Below, piece after piece: positions 6,743 to 16,568 of a stretch of DNA of 64,000 nt. Each line of letters opens with the position of its first letter. Position 1 is the stretch's first letter. The notes under the pieces are model-generated. The model was not told the DNA's origin, did no database searches, and saw only the letters and a list, made by a program, of their open reading frames with translations. Both the position numbers and the translations under genes were made by a program. Source of the DNA: Caballeronia sp. dw_19 (lineage in GTDB: Bacteria > Pseudomonadota > Gammaproteobacteria > Burkholderiales > Burkholderiaceae). The stretch spans positions 124,001 to 188,000 of the forward strand of contig NZ_JAAVUQ010000004.1 of assembly GCF_018449515.1 (NCBI RefSeq). The letters are read 5' to 3'.

Positions 6743-8749
6743 CTACCGTCGCGACGAAAGCCGGCGCACGACGGACACAAGCCTGTCGACCTCATCGCAG
6801 GTGTTGTAAAAAGCTAGCGACGGCCGCACGGTCGCCTCCACGCCAAAACGCCTGAGAATCGGCTGGGCGCAATGATGACCTGAACGCACGGCAATCCCTT
6901 CTTCGTTCAACGCCTGCCCGACCTCTTCCGTCTCATAGCCTTTCAGCACGAACGACAATACGCTGGCTTTATTCTTCGCTGTACCGATCAAACGCACGCC
7001 TGGGACCGGCTGCAATACGCTCGTCGCGTAGGCCAACAGATCGTGTTCGTAGCGCCCGATATTCTCGATACCCACACGCGTCACGTAATCGATCGCAGCC
7101 CCAAGGCCTACCGCATCGGCAATGTTGCCCGTGCCCGCCTCGAAGCGATTTGGCGGCGCCTGGAACACAGTCCGCTCGAACGTCACGTCCGCGATCATGT
7201 TGCCGCCGCCCTGCCATGGCGGCATGTCCTCAAGCAGATCGCGTTTGCCATAGACCACGCCGATACCGGTCGGGCCGAACAGCTTGTGACCCGAAAACAC
7301 GAAGAAATCAGCATCGATTTCCTGCACGTTCACCCGCATGTGCGAGACCGATTGCGCGCCGTCAACCAGCGCCCGGGCGCCTGCACGATGCGCCATTGCA
7401 ACAATCTCCTGCACCGGCACAACGGTACCCAATGCGTTCGACACCTGCGTCACCGAGACGATCTTCGTGCGGCTGTTGAGCAGCTTCTGATACTCGTCGA
7501 GACGGACCTGACCGGAGTCGTCGACAGGAATCACGCGCAGCGTCGCGCCCTTTTGTGCGGCGAGTTGCTGCCACGGCACGATGTTGGCGTGATGCTCCAG
7601 ATGCGAGACGATGATCTCGTCGCCCTCGCCAACATTTTGCACGCCCCAGGTCTTCGCAATCAGGTTGATGCCTTCCGTCGTGCCCCGCACGAAGATGATT
7701 TCTTCCGCCGAAGCGGCGCCAATGAAGCGCCTCACCGTATCGCGCGCCCCTTCGTATGCATCGGTTGCACGTCCTGCCAAGGCATGCGCGGCACGGTGAA
7801 TGTTCGAGTTCTCGTGCGCGTAGAAATACGACAGGCGGTCGATAACCGATTGAGGTTTGTGCGTGGTCGCGGCGTTGTCGAACCAGACGAGCTGACGTCC
7901 GTTCACGCGCTCTTGCAGAATCGGGAAGTCGCGACGAATAGCGTTGACATCAAATGGCGGATGCGCCGAACCGGTCTGCGGTAAATGCTCATTCGAATGC
8001 GGCGCACGCGCGTTGTCGAGAAAATAGAACGCGCCGGCACGATCAGGCTCGCCACCGGCCGCCCCAGCCCGCTCACGGCTGTTGAACGGAAGCAAGTCAT
8101 CGATAGATGGCAGACCGAACGATTCAGCCGTCGGTACATCATGACCAGGCAACGGCAGTTCGCGGTTCGCGCCGGATGACGCGCCCGCGTCCCGCAGGAA
8201 ATAGAACGGCGACGCCGCCGGTTGATCTCGTTGCGCACCATCGGGCACGCCGACGCCAAGCGCAGCGCTGCCGAAGCGCGGTTCCAGCGCCGGCGCGGCG
8301 CTCGTCACAGAGTCAGGTACGTTGTTTTGCGAAACGGCATGTGGCGCCAGCGCCGGCACGCGATTGCCCAATGACAAGACGTGCGTAGGCGCCGACGGAA
8401 GCAGGTTGGCGCCCGGCGCCTTGCCCTGTGGAAGGCTCAGGCCCGGCACGCCCGTCCCTGCACCGCCCGGCCCCGCCAACGGCGACCCCGGAGGCGCCGG
8501 ATTGCTCGCGGAAGCGAGCACAGGCGCAGCCACCGGCAACCCTGCCGAGAGCGACTCACCACTGCCACTGCCAAGGCTCGCCAGCGCGGGCGTAGCACTA
8601 CCAGCACTGCCCGGTAACGCCGTAAAGAACGCCGTTGCAAGACGCGACAACGTGGCCACGTCCGGCAAGCCCGCAGGTGCCGCGCCCTGTGGAACATCGG
8701 ACAGCGAAGCGCCGCTCACTGGCTTACTTGTAGGTGTCAGGATAGTCAT
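6743..8749 (-). CDS. Encapsulin-associated cysteine desulfurase (SufS-like) with disordered N-terminal cargo domain
   Basis: A class V aminotransferase-fold PLP enzyme that removes sulfur from cysteine to give alanine and an enzyme persulfide. Numbering from the upstream in-frame ATG at 8773, the catalytic domain starts near residue 275; SGHK supplies the PLP lysine (K497) and RSGHHCAQP the active cysteine (C635). Residues 1-270 are Ala/Pro/Gly/Ser-rich, with no expected fold, and contain two similar motifs, FYFLRDAGA (190-198) and FYFLDNARA (249-257). SufS is about 400 residues, so the extension is extra. Family 2A encapsulin cargo desulfurases have such extensions and are packaged inside the shell. 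The ATG at 8749 is preferred because translation then starts MTILTPTSKP; the one at 8773 is possible. Either start overlaps the shell gene, suggesting coupled translation. No sufBCD genes are nearby. Confidence 0.92.
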   Translation of the reverse strand: MTILTPTSKPVSGASLSDVPQGAAPAGLPDVATLSRLATAFFTALPGSAGSATPALASLGSGSGESLSAGLPVAAPVLASASNPAPPGSPLAGPGGAGTGVPGLSLPQGKAPGANLLPSAPTHVLSLGNRVPALAPHAVSQNNVPDSVTSAAPALEPRFGSAALGVGVPDGAQRDQPAASPFYFLRDAGASSGANRELPLPGHDVPTAESFGLPSIDDLLPFNSRERAGAAGGEPDRAGAFYFLDNARAPHSNEHLPQTGSAHPPFDVNAIRRDFPILQERVNGRQLVWFDNAATTHKPQSVIDRLSYFYAHENSNIHRAAHALAGRATDAYEGARDTVRRFIGAASAEEIIFVRGTTEGINLIAKTWGVQNVGEGDEIIVSHLEHHANIVPWQQLAAQKGATLRVIPVDDSGQVRLDEYQKLLNSRTKIVSVTQVSNALGTVVPVQEIVAMAHRAGARALVDGAQSVSHMRVNVQEIDADFFVFSGHKLFGPTGIGVVYGKRDLLEDMPPWQGGGNMIADVTFERTVFQAPPNRFEAGTGNIADAVGLGAAIDYVTRVGIENIGRYEHDLLAYATSVLQPVPGVRLIGTAKNKASVLSFVLKGYETEEVGQALNEEGIAVRSGHHCAQPILRRFGVEATVRPSLAFYNTCDEVDRLVSVVRRLSSRR

Positions 8750-9656
8750 GGTACTTGGCGATCTCCACGTCATCCAGAACCGCCAGTGCGTCCGGCGAGT
8801 GCACTGCGAGCGAGCAATACAGCGAAATCAGGTACGAGGCAATCGCATGGTTGTTGATCCCCATGAAGCGCACCGAAAGCCCTGGCCCTTGCTCGCCTGC
8901 CACACCCGGCTGGAACAGGCCAACCACGCCTTGCCGCTTGTCGCCTACGCGCAGCAAAAGGATCTTGGTCTTGCCGTCGGCGACAGGAACCTTGTCCGAC
9001 GGGATCAACGGAATGCCACGCCACGTGAGGAACTGGGAACCGAACAGGCTCACGGTGGGCGGCGGCACACCGCGACGCGTGCACTCGCGCCCGAACGCTG
9101 CGATGGCGAGCGGATGCGTCAGGAAAAACGCGGGCTCTTTCCAGACGCGCGTCAGCAGTTCATCGAGATCATCAGGGGTCGGCGCGCCGGTCAGCGGAAA
9201 CACGCGCTGTTCTTCAGCAACATTCGCCAGCAGACCGTAATCCGGGTTATTGATGAGCTGGCTTTCCTGCAATTCCTTGATCGTTTCGATCGTCAGGCGC
9301 AGCTGTTCCTTGATCTGATCATGCGGACTACTATATAGATCCGACACACGAGTCTGCACGTCGAGGACCGTGCTGACCGCGTTGAGAAAATACTCGCGCG
9401 GGTTTTCATCGTAGGGAACGAAGGTCCGGGGCAGTTCGCTTTCGTCTTCACGTTGCGTGCAGGCCGCTTTCACTTCCTCGGGATTCTTGACCTGGTTCAA
9501 GCGGTAGATACCGGCTTCGACCGGCACCCATTGCAACAAGTGCGTGAGCCATCGCGGCGTGATGGTCGATAGCTGGGGAACGGTCTTGGTGGCATTGGCT
9601 AGTTGCCGTGCTGCGTTATCGCCGAGCGCCGTCTGGCCGCCCACAGTTGCCGTCAT
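8724..9656 (-). CDS. Family 2A encapsulin shell protein (SrpI-like)
   Basis: A 310-residue protein resembling SrpI-type encapsulins, which have an HK97 phage-capsid fold and assemble into icosahedral nanocompartments. Visible features are the N-terminal arm, an E-loop/P-domain region with LTRVWKEPAFFLTHP and GRECTRRGVPP, the segment FGSQFLTWRGIPLIPSDK, and the C-terminal A-domain segment SVRFMGINNHAIASYLISLYCSL. All are recognisable family 2A blocks and there is no cyclic-nucleotide-binding insertion, which would mark family 2B. GGAG lies about 8 bp before the ATG. The desulfurase cargo gene overlaps its 3' end. Function: a protein shell that encloses the desulfurase; sulfur storage is established for related systems and inferred here. 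Confidence 0.92.
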   Translation of the reverse strand: MTATVGGQTALGDNAARQLANATKTVPQLSTITPRWLTHLLQWVPVEAGIYRLNQVKNPEEVKAACTQREDESELPRTFVPYDENPREYFLNAVSTVLDVQTRVSDLYSSPHDQIKEQLRLTIETIKELQESQLINNPDYGLLANVAEEQRVFPLTGAPTPDDLDELLTRVWKEPAFFLTHPLAIAAFGRECTRRGVPPPTVSLFGSQFLTWRGIPLIPSDKVPVADGKTKILLLRVGDKRQGVVGLFQPGVAGEQGPGLSVRFMGINNHAIASYLISLYCSLAVHSPDALAVLDDVEIAKYHDYPDTYK

Positions 9657-9770
9657 GTGTAGCTCCGAAGTCTATAGAAGAAAAACGGGAATGCTTATCA
9701 GGAGACGTCATTATCAAGACGACGGACCCAGTCATTCAACATGCTATAGACGGCATTTCGGAAAAAATGA
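9657..9770. promoter_or_regulatory. Leader of the encapsulin gene with two CTATAGAC boxes
   Basis: The 114-bp gap between the XRE gene and the shell gene contains CTATAGAC on the minus strand (9670-9677) and again on the plus strand (9744-9751). The proximal one contains TATAGA and may instead be a -10 element, but no good -35 element lies 17 bp upstream of it. The same octamer precedes the rhodanese gene. Confidence 0.4.
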
Positions 9771-10001
9771 TCACCCTGGCCCGGTCACCGGCTCGGGTTG
9801 TAATAACTTCGCCATGGGAACGTCCAGCGCGCGGGCGAGCTTGTGCACCGTGATGATGGATGCCGTCACGCGGCCGCGTTCGATCTCGCCAATATAAGAG
9901 CGGTTCAGGCCGGCGTGTTCGGCAAGCTGCTCCTGCGACCAGGCCTGCGCCTCACGTAAAAGCCTGACGGCTGCGCCGAAGTTGCGGACGACTTCGGTCA
10001 T
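9771..10001 (-). CDS. XRE-family helix-turn-helix regulator
   Basis: A 76-residue protein that is essentially one Cro/C1-type domain: residues 8-60 contain LLREAQAWSQEQLAEHAGLN and RSYIGEIERGR, the helix-turn-helix with its recognition helix. No effector domain follows, so ligand sensing, if any, is elsewhere. The start overlaps the stop of the serine acetyltransferase gene by 4 bp (ATGA). It is 114 bp ahead of the encapsulin gene and probably controls this locus. The target sequence is unknown; the CTATAGAC boxes in the locus are candidates. Confidence 0.88.
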   Translation of the reverse strand: MTEVVRNFGAAVRLLREAQAWSQEQLAEHAGLNRSYIGEIERGRVTASIITVHKLARALDVPMAKLLQPEPVTGPG

Positions 10002-10927
10002 GACACGGTCGCTGCAACGCGCTGTTGCACGCCGTCATTGCGCGAGATGGCCTGCGTGACGTTCGCGCCCGGTGCAACGTCGTGCGTAAGCCATACGTTG
10101 CCGCCGATCACCGCTCCCCGGCCGAGCGTGACGCGGCCGAGAATCGTGGCGCCCGCATAGATCACGACTTCATCTTCCACTATCGGATGCCGCGCCAGTC
10201 CTTTCTCCAGATGCCCTTCTGCATCGCGGGGGAAACGTTTCGCGCCGAGCGTGACAGCCTGATACACGCGCACGCGATCGCCAATGACCGTGGTCTCGCC
10301 AATCACCACGCCCGTCCCATGATCGATGAAAAATCCTTTGCCTATCTGAGCGCCCGGATGGATGTCGATGCCGGTTGCGCCATGCGCCAGTTCAGCCACA
10401 ATGCGCGCAAGCAGGCGAAGGTCGAGCTTGTATAACTCGTGCGCCAGCCGGTGATGAATCATGGCGAGAATGCCGGGGTAGCAAAGCAGCACCTCGTCCA
10501 CACTGCCGGCGGCCGGATCGCCGTGATAGGCGGCGAGCACGTCGCTATCAAGGAGCGTGCGGATCTCGGGAAGCCTGGCCGCGAACGCACGAACCGCAAT
10601 GCCGGCACGTGTAGCGATGTTTTCATCGTCACGCGACAGATGACGATCGCGGTATTGCAACTCCAGTTGCGCCTGGGCGAATAGGCCATGCAGGGCTGAA
10701 TCGAGTGCATGACCCACGTAGAAATTCTCGCTTTCCTGACGAAGGTCGTGCGGTCCAAGCCGCATCGGAAAAAGCACGCCCTTCAACGTGTCCACAATAT
10801 CCGCCAGCGCCTCGCGCGCCGGTAGTTCGCGCCCGCCCGGTTCGAGCGAACGCTTCTGCACTTCACGCCATTGCTGGCGCACCGTCTGAAGCGATTGGAC
10901 GATGTCGTCGATGTCAAATGCGGCCAC
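9998..10927 (-). CDS. cysE: Serine O-acetyltransferase (CysE/EpsC type)
   Basis: A 309-residue enzyme making O-acetylserine from serine and acetyl-CoA, the precursor of cysteine. The N-terminal half is helical; the C-terminal part is a left-handed beta-helix of hexapeptide repeats containing GIDIHPGAQIGKGFFIDHG, with the catalytic His, and GARRFP-like loop residues seen as GAKRFPRDAEG. The length and order fit the longer EpsC-type branch. A serine acetyltransferase is a regular partner of family 2A encapsulin and desulfurase genes. It lies 38 bp after rhodanese and overlaps the XRE gene, so the three are probably one transcript. Confidence 0.93.
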   Translation of the reverse strand: MAAFDIDDIVQSLQTVRQQWREVQKRSLEPGGRELPAREALADIVDTLKGVLFPMRLGPHDLRQESENFYVGHALDSALHGLFAQAQLELQYRDRHLSRDDENIATRAGIAVRAFAARLPEIRTLLDSDVLAAYHGDPAAGSVDEVLLCYPGILAMIHHRLAHELYKLDLRLLARIVAELAHGATGIDIHPGAQIGKGFFIDHGTGVVIGETTVIGDRVRVYQAVTLGAKRFPRDAEGHLEKGLARHPIVEDEVVIYAGATILGRVTLGRGAVIGGNVWLTHDVAPGANVTQAISRNDGVQQRVAATVS

Positions 10928-10965
10928 AGTCGGAGATCCTTCGGCGTCAAGCCATTAGAGGTTGA

Positions 10966-11442
10966 TCAATCCTGAATCCACGGCAAACCCTGAAAGCGCC
11001 AGCCATCCTGCACGCCTCGCCGCTGCTGCGAATCCAGTCCCCCTTCGAAACCTTCAAGGACATTGAACACTTGCGTAAAGCCTGCTTTCGCCGCAGCTTC
11101 CGCTGCAAGCGCTGAACGATTGCCGCTGCGGCAGAGCAGCAACACGACTGCGTCCTTGCCGGTCTTGGCTTCCAGCTCCCGGACAAAGCGCGGGTTGCGC
11201 GTAAGCGATGTGCCTGTCGCCCAGGCCACATGGATGCTGCCAGGCACGTAACCCACGAACTTGCGCTCTTCGGCCGTTCTGACATCCACAAGCACCGCTG
11301 AGCCCGACTCGAGCAGCGCAAACGCGTCGCGAGGTGAAACGCCTCCCGCGTAAGGCAACTGGTTTGCTGCCGCTGCGGCCCGCGCCGCATCCAATGCCGC
11401 ATGAGATTCGTGAATTACACCTTCTTCCAATTCAACTGCCAT
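10966..11442 (-). CDS. Rhodanese-domain sulfurtransferase
   Basis: A 158-residue single rhodanese domain. Motif LVDVRTAEER precedes the active loop CRSGNRS, with the nucleophilic Cys104 that carries a persulfide. The ATG at 11442 is chosen because AAGGAG lies 8 bp upstream; a longer frame exists to 11523 but has no such site. Rhodaneses accompany the family 2A encapsulin/desulfurase pair and could accept or donate sulfane sulfur from the compartment. No signal peptide, so it is cytoplasmic. Confidence 0.92.
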   Translation of the reverse strand: MAVELEEGVIHESHAALDAARAAAAANQLPYAGGVSPRDAFALLESGSAVLVDVRTAEERKFVGYVPGSIHVAWATGTSLTRNPRFVRELEAKTGKDAVVLLLCRSGNRSALAAEAAAKAGFTQVFNVLEGFEGGLDSQQRRGVQDGWRFQGLPWIQD

Positions 11443-11508
11443 GACGTCTCCTTGTACTGTCACTTGAAAACTCATCGAGGCCAAAGGGTTGTCATAGGAA
11501 ATGCAACC

Positions 11509-11516
11509 GTCTATAG
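11509..11516 (-). promoter_or_regulatory. CTATAGAC box upstream of the rhodanese gene
   Basis: CTATAGAC on the minus strand, 67 bp before the rhodanese start, repeats the octamer found twice in the encapsulin leader. It could be an operator or the -10 element TATAGA of an internal promoter. Confidence 0.38.
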
Positions 11517-11693
11517 CCATCAATTGACACTATGAAAGAGGCCGCTCAGAAGCAGAACCAATAAAAACGTATTTCTAAAGAAGGCTTCGCCACATCGGTA
11601 ATCATTGGAGGAAAAATGATCGTTCCAGGTACCTGCGACTTCCGCGTAATTATTGAAAGAAAACGAGGCCGGAGCGAAGGCCGAGGGTTTGCC

Positions 11694-12431
11694 TCAATCC
11701 GGAGACGGGACGACAGCCGCCGGGGGCGCCGTCACGCGCAGCTCAGCACTCGGCGCGCGTCCCAGCAGCAGGCGAGTCGCCAACGCATCGAGCGATGTGC
11801 ACAGAATCAGATAGACAAGTCCCACGAACAGGAAGATCTGCACCGGATAAATCATGAGCCGGCTATTGACCTGGTTGGCGAGAAACGCGAGTTCCGGCAC
11901 GCCGACGATGTAAGCCAGCGACGTATCCTTGACGAGGGACACCCATTGGTTAATGAACGACGGCGCCATGATGCGGATGGCTTGCGGCAGCTGTACGTGA
12001 CGCATCGCTTGCCAGCGCGTCAGCCCCAGCGACAGCGCCGCTTGGCGCTGTCCGCGCCCCACTGCTTCGATACCCGCATGAACCGAATGCGACAGGTAGG
12101 CGCCGCCGATCAGCGATAGCGCAGCCACGACCGTCGCCAAACCCGGCACGTTGATATGCAGCACAACCGGCAGCAGGAAGAAGGTCCAGAAAATCAGCAT
12201 CAGTACGGGTATGGCGCGAAAGAACCCGATTCCCGCGAGCAGGATCAGGTGGATCACCCCACGCGTCATGGCAAGCCCGATGCCTCCTGCCAGCCCGAGG
12301 ATGGCGGACGACACGGCGGAGATAGAGGCCATCACCAGCGTCAACGCAGCGCCGCCCAACGGACCATCGGGAAACGTGCCGACGAGCAAGTACGGCAGAT
12401 TGGACAGGATGGCGGAAAAGGCGTCGTTCAT
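11694..12431 (-). CDS. Polar amino-acid (probably cystine) ABC transporter permease 2
   Basis: A 245-residue HisM/GlnP-type inner-membrane protein with about five transmembrane helices and the ABC coupling motif around EAVGRGQRQAALSLGLTRWQAMRH (EAA loop, given here only as a position near residue 140). It pairs with the permease gene ahead of it through a 4-bp ATGA overlap, so they should form a heterodimer. The locus has a binding protein but no ATPase gene; a second transporter 5 kb away has one. The substrate cystine or cysteine is inferred from the sulfur context. Confidence 0.9.
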   Translation of the reverse strand: MNDAFSAILSNLPYLLVGTFPDGPLGGAALTLVMASISAVSSAILGLAGGIGLAMTRGVIHLILLAGIGFFRAIPVLMLIFWTFFLLPVVLHINVPGLATVVAALSLIGGAYLSHSVHAGIEAVGRGQRQAALSLGLTRWQAMRHVQLPQAIRIMAPSFINQWVSLVKDTSLAYIVGVPELAFLANQVNSRLMIYPVQIFLFVGLVYLILCTSLDALATRLLLGRAPSAELRVTAPPAAVVPSPD

Positions 12432-13162
12432 CGGCGCACCGCCGCTCGCGAACCGCTGCGCTGGACTACCACGAGTGCAACTTCCAGCATCGCGATGGTC
12501 AGTATGTACAGCAAGGTTGCCATGCCAAATGCCTGAAACGTCTTGAAGGTTTCGGTATCCACCTGACGCGACGAATACGAGAGTTCCGCCAGCCCGATCG
12601 CCATGGTCAACGACGAGTTCTTGACGATATTCATGTACTGACCGAACAAGGGCGGCGTCGCGATGCGCACCGCTTGCGGCAAGATCACGTGAACAAATGC
12701 GGCTAACGGCGTGAGTCCAAGGGCGGCTGCCGCGTTGTGCTGCCCCACTGGAACACCCGATAATCCCGAGCGGAATTCCTCGCCAATGAAGGTGGTCGAA
12801 TAACAGGTCAACCCGATCCAGCCGGCCACGAATTCAAACGATGGCCAATGCAACTTGAACACGCCGAAATCCACCGCATGTTGCGTGTTCAACCAGGTCA
12901 TTGTCGTTTCGGGCAAAAGCGTCGCCACGCCGAAATACCAGAACAGCAATTGCACGATCAGCGGTGAGTTGCGAAATACCAATACATAGAGCGCGGCGGC
13001 ACGACGCATGGGCGCCGCGCGCGAAGTGCGCGCAAGGGCAAGCAAGCAGCCACATAACGTCGCCGTGACCATCACCGAGACCGACAATCCCAGCGTCATA
13101 CCGAAGCCCTGGAGCAGCCAGATCAGGTACTTCGGGGCAAGCCATCCGTTCATTGGAATCAT
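12428..13162 (-). CDS. Polar amino-acid (probably cystine) ABC transporter permease 1
   Basis: A 244-residue HisQ/GltJ-type permease with an N-terminal membrane helix, the typical YVLVFRNSPLIVQLLFWYFG stretch and an EAA loop (SGVPVGQHNAAAALGLTP). A start three codons later (13153) is equally possible. It ends within the start of permease 2. Between this gene and the binding-protein gene upstream lies a strong 19-bp hairpin that should lower permease mRNA relative to binding-protein mRNA. Confidence 0.9.
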   Translation of the reverse strand: MIPMNGWLAPKYLIWLLQGFGMTLGLSVSVMVTATLCGCLLALARTSRAAPMRRAAALYVLVFRNSPLIVQLLFWYFGVATLLPETTMTWLNTQHAVDFGVFKLHWPSFEFVAGWIGLTCYSTTFIGEEFRSGLSGVPVGQHNAAAALGLTPLAAFVHVILPQAVRIATPPLFGQYMNIVKNSSLTMAIGLAELSYSSRQVDTETFKTFQAFGMATLLYILTIAMLEVALVVVQRSGSRAAVRR

Positions 13163-13192
13163 TCAGCTAAACACGATTGGAAAATTGAAATG

Positions 13193-13232
13193 CCAAGCCC
13201 GGTTCGACCGTGAACGGTCGAACCGGGCTTGG
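13193..13232. terminator. Perfect 19-bp stem-loop between binding-protein and permease genes
   Basis: Arms 13193-13211 and 13214-13232 are exactly complementary (CCAAGCCCGGTTCGACCGT and its complement) with a two-base gap. No T-run follows on the minus strand, so it is more likely a partial terminator or an mRNA 3'-end stabiliser than a full stop. Confidence 0.8.
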
Positions 13233-13247
13233 CCGAACACGCAGCGA

Positions 13248-14066
13248 TCAGCTCTTCTGCGGGTCGCCGATCTTGAACAAACGCGGCAACGGCGCACGGC
13301 TTTTCGGCCCGAACCACTGGTCGTAGATGTGGCTCGCGGTGCCGTTTGCTTCGAGACCCGTCAGCGTGTCATTGACGAAACTCAGCAGCCGCGGCTCGCC
13401 CTTCGGGACACCCACGCCCTCATAGTCGTTCGATATGGTGAAAGCCGGGATCTCGTACTTGTCGCGGTCCGGCACGTTGGCGAGCAAGCCGACGAGTTTC
13501 GGGCCATCCTGCGTGATTGCCTGGACATTACCCGTTCGCAGCGCAGCGAATGCAAAAGGTGTGTCGTCATAAGCTACGATCGTTGCCCGCGGAAACTGCG
13601 CACGAACCTGTTGCTCGTTGGTCGTGCCTTTATCCGCGCCAATGCGCAGGTCGTTCAGTTGATCCGGCGACTTCAGCGTGCCCTTCTTCGCGATGAACTG
13701 CGTACCCGACGCGAAGTACGGCGTGCTGAAGTCGACTTCCTTCTTGCGTTCGTCGGTGATAGTGAAGTTCGCGAAAACCAGATCCACTTTCTTCGATGTC
13801 AGAAATGCAATGCGGTTAGCCGGATTGGTCGGCTGGATTTCAAGCTTGACGCCGAGTTTGTCAGCAACCGCTTTCGCGTAGTCCACGTCAAGTCCGACTA
13901 TCTTGTTGGTCTTCGGATCGACGAAGCCGAAGGGCGGATTGCTGTCAAAAGTCGCCACGCGAAGTACGCCGGCCTTCTTGATATCGTCGAGGCGATCAGC
14001 ATGCGCCAGGCTCGACATGATCAGCAGCGACCCCATGAAAGCTGCGGTGAAAAGTTTGATTTTCAT
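13248..14066 (-). CDS. Amino-acid (probably cystine) ABC transporter substrate-binding protein
   Basis: A 272-residue periplasmic binding protein of the SBP_bac_3 family. The ATG at 14066 gives a signal peptide MKIKLFTAAFMGSLLIMSSL cut after AHA. Conserved blocks follow: LRVATFDSNPPFGF, GLDVDYAKAVA, and FANFTITDERKKEVDFSTPY. The last is the usual DER..DFS..Y sequence. It heads the leftward locus that continues through two permeases to rhodanese, acetyltransferase and encapsulin. The ligand is not provable from sequence; cystine/cysteine is the context-based guess. A hairpin follows its stop codon. Confidence 0.9.
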   Translation of the reverse strand: MKIKLFTAAFMGSLLIMSSLAHADRLDDIKKAGVLRVATFDSNPPFGFVDPKTNKIVGLDVDYAKAVADKLGVKLEIQPTNPANRIAFLTSKKVDLVFANFTITDERKKEVDFSTPYFASGTQFIAKKGTLKSPDQLNDLRIGADKGTTNEQQVRAQFPRATIVAYDDTPFAFAALRTGNVQAITQDGPKLVGLLANVPDRDKYEIPAFTISNDYEGVGVPKGEPRLLSFVNDTLTGLEANGTASHIYDQWFGPKSRAPLPRLFKIGDPQKS

Positions 14067-14325
14067 TATGTGTTGGTCTGCGCAGTTATAGATAGAGCGA
14101 GCACGCACGCGTGCATCACAGCCGGAATGTAGCAGCGAACCGGGCTGTAACGAACCATCGATTCGTGTTGTGCTAAGCGTCAGACGGAATAATCAATACA
14201 GGGACAGCTTGACGCCATCACAAGCCGCGCCGATGGTCAAGACGTGTCGCGTGACAGGCGTGATGTGTGCTCGCGAAGCGCTGCGGCCAAATGCTAAACG
14301 CCGATAACGTTTCATGTATTCGTTA

Positions 14326-14355
14326 TTGGATCGCGCCACGACAGATTCCTATACT
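14326..14355 (+). promoter_or_regulatory. Sigma-70-type promoter of groESL
   Basis: TTGGAT at 14326-14331 and TATACT at 14350-14355 are separated by 18 bp. The HrcA site begins 9 bp after the -10 element, so bound repressor would cover the start point. Confidence 0.6.
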
Positions 14356-14364
14356 CGATTCCCG

Positions 14365-14391
14365 TTAGCACCCGCCTGTGAAGAGTGCTAC
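14365..14391 (+). promoter_or_regulatory. CIRCE element (HrcA operator)
   Basis: TTAGCACCC, nine bases, then GAGTGCTAC: the classic CIRCE TTAGCACTC-N9-GAGTGCTAA with one mismatch in each arm. It lies in the groES leader, as expected for HrcA-repressed chaperonin genes. Confidence 0.92.
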
Positions 14392-14417
14392 TCATTCACC
14401 ATAACGGAAATCCAACC

Positions 14418-16365
<1,948 letters not shown>

Positions 16366-16404
16366 GGCTTTCCCATCGCTTTTCCATTGCTTTTCCATTG
16401 ATAA

Positions 16405-16442
16405 GCACGTCGGCGCTTACAGGTTCAGACGCTCCGACGTGC
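16405..16442 (+). terminator. Stem-loop downstream of groEL
   Basis: GCACGTCGG (16405-16413) pairs with CCGACGTGC (16434-16442) around a 20-base loop, 40 bp after the groEL stop. There is no T-run. Just ahead of it the sequence GCTTTTCCATT is repeated in tandem. Confidence 0.4.
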
Positions 16443-16568
16443 CTTCCAGATTCACTACACAGCGCTTTCCCCGGTTCTCCGCTTTCGCAATCTTCTCTTC
16501 ATGTAGTCCTTATCAATCCTTCCGCTCTCCATGCGCGAGTGTGCCGTCACTTCCCGTTCTGAAAACCC

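Noticed and set aside
6743..8749. Housekeeping SufS of a SUF iron-sulfur operon
   Set aside because: No sufBCD or sufE nearby, and a 270-residue extension plus overlapping encapsulin gene point to shell cargo.
9670..9677. CTATAGAC as a certain -10 promoter element
   Set aside because: No convincing -35 at 16-18 bp; left as an undecided box.
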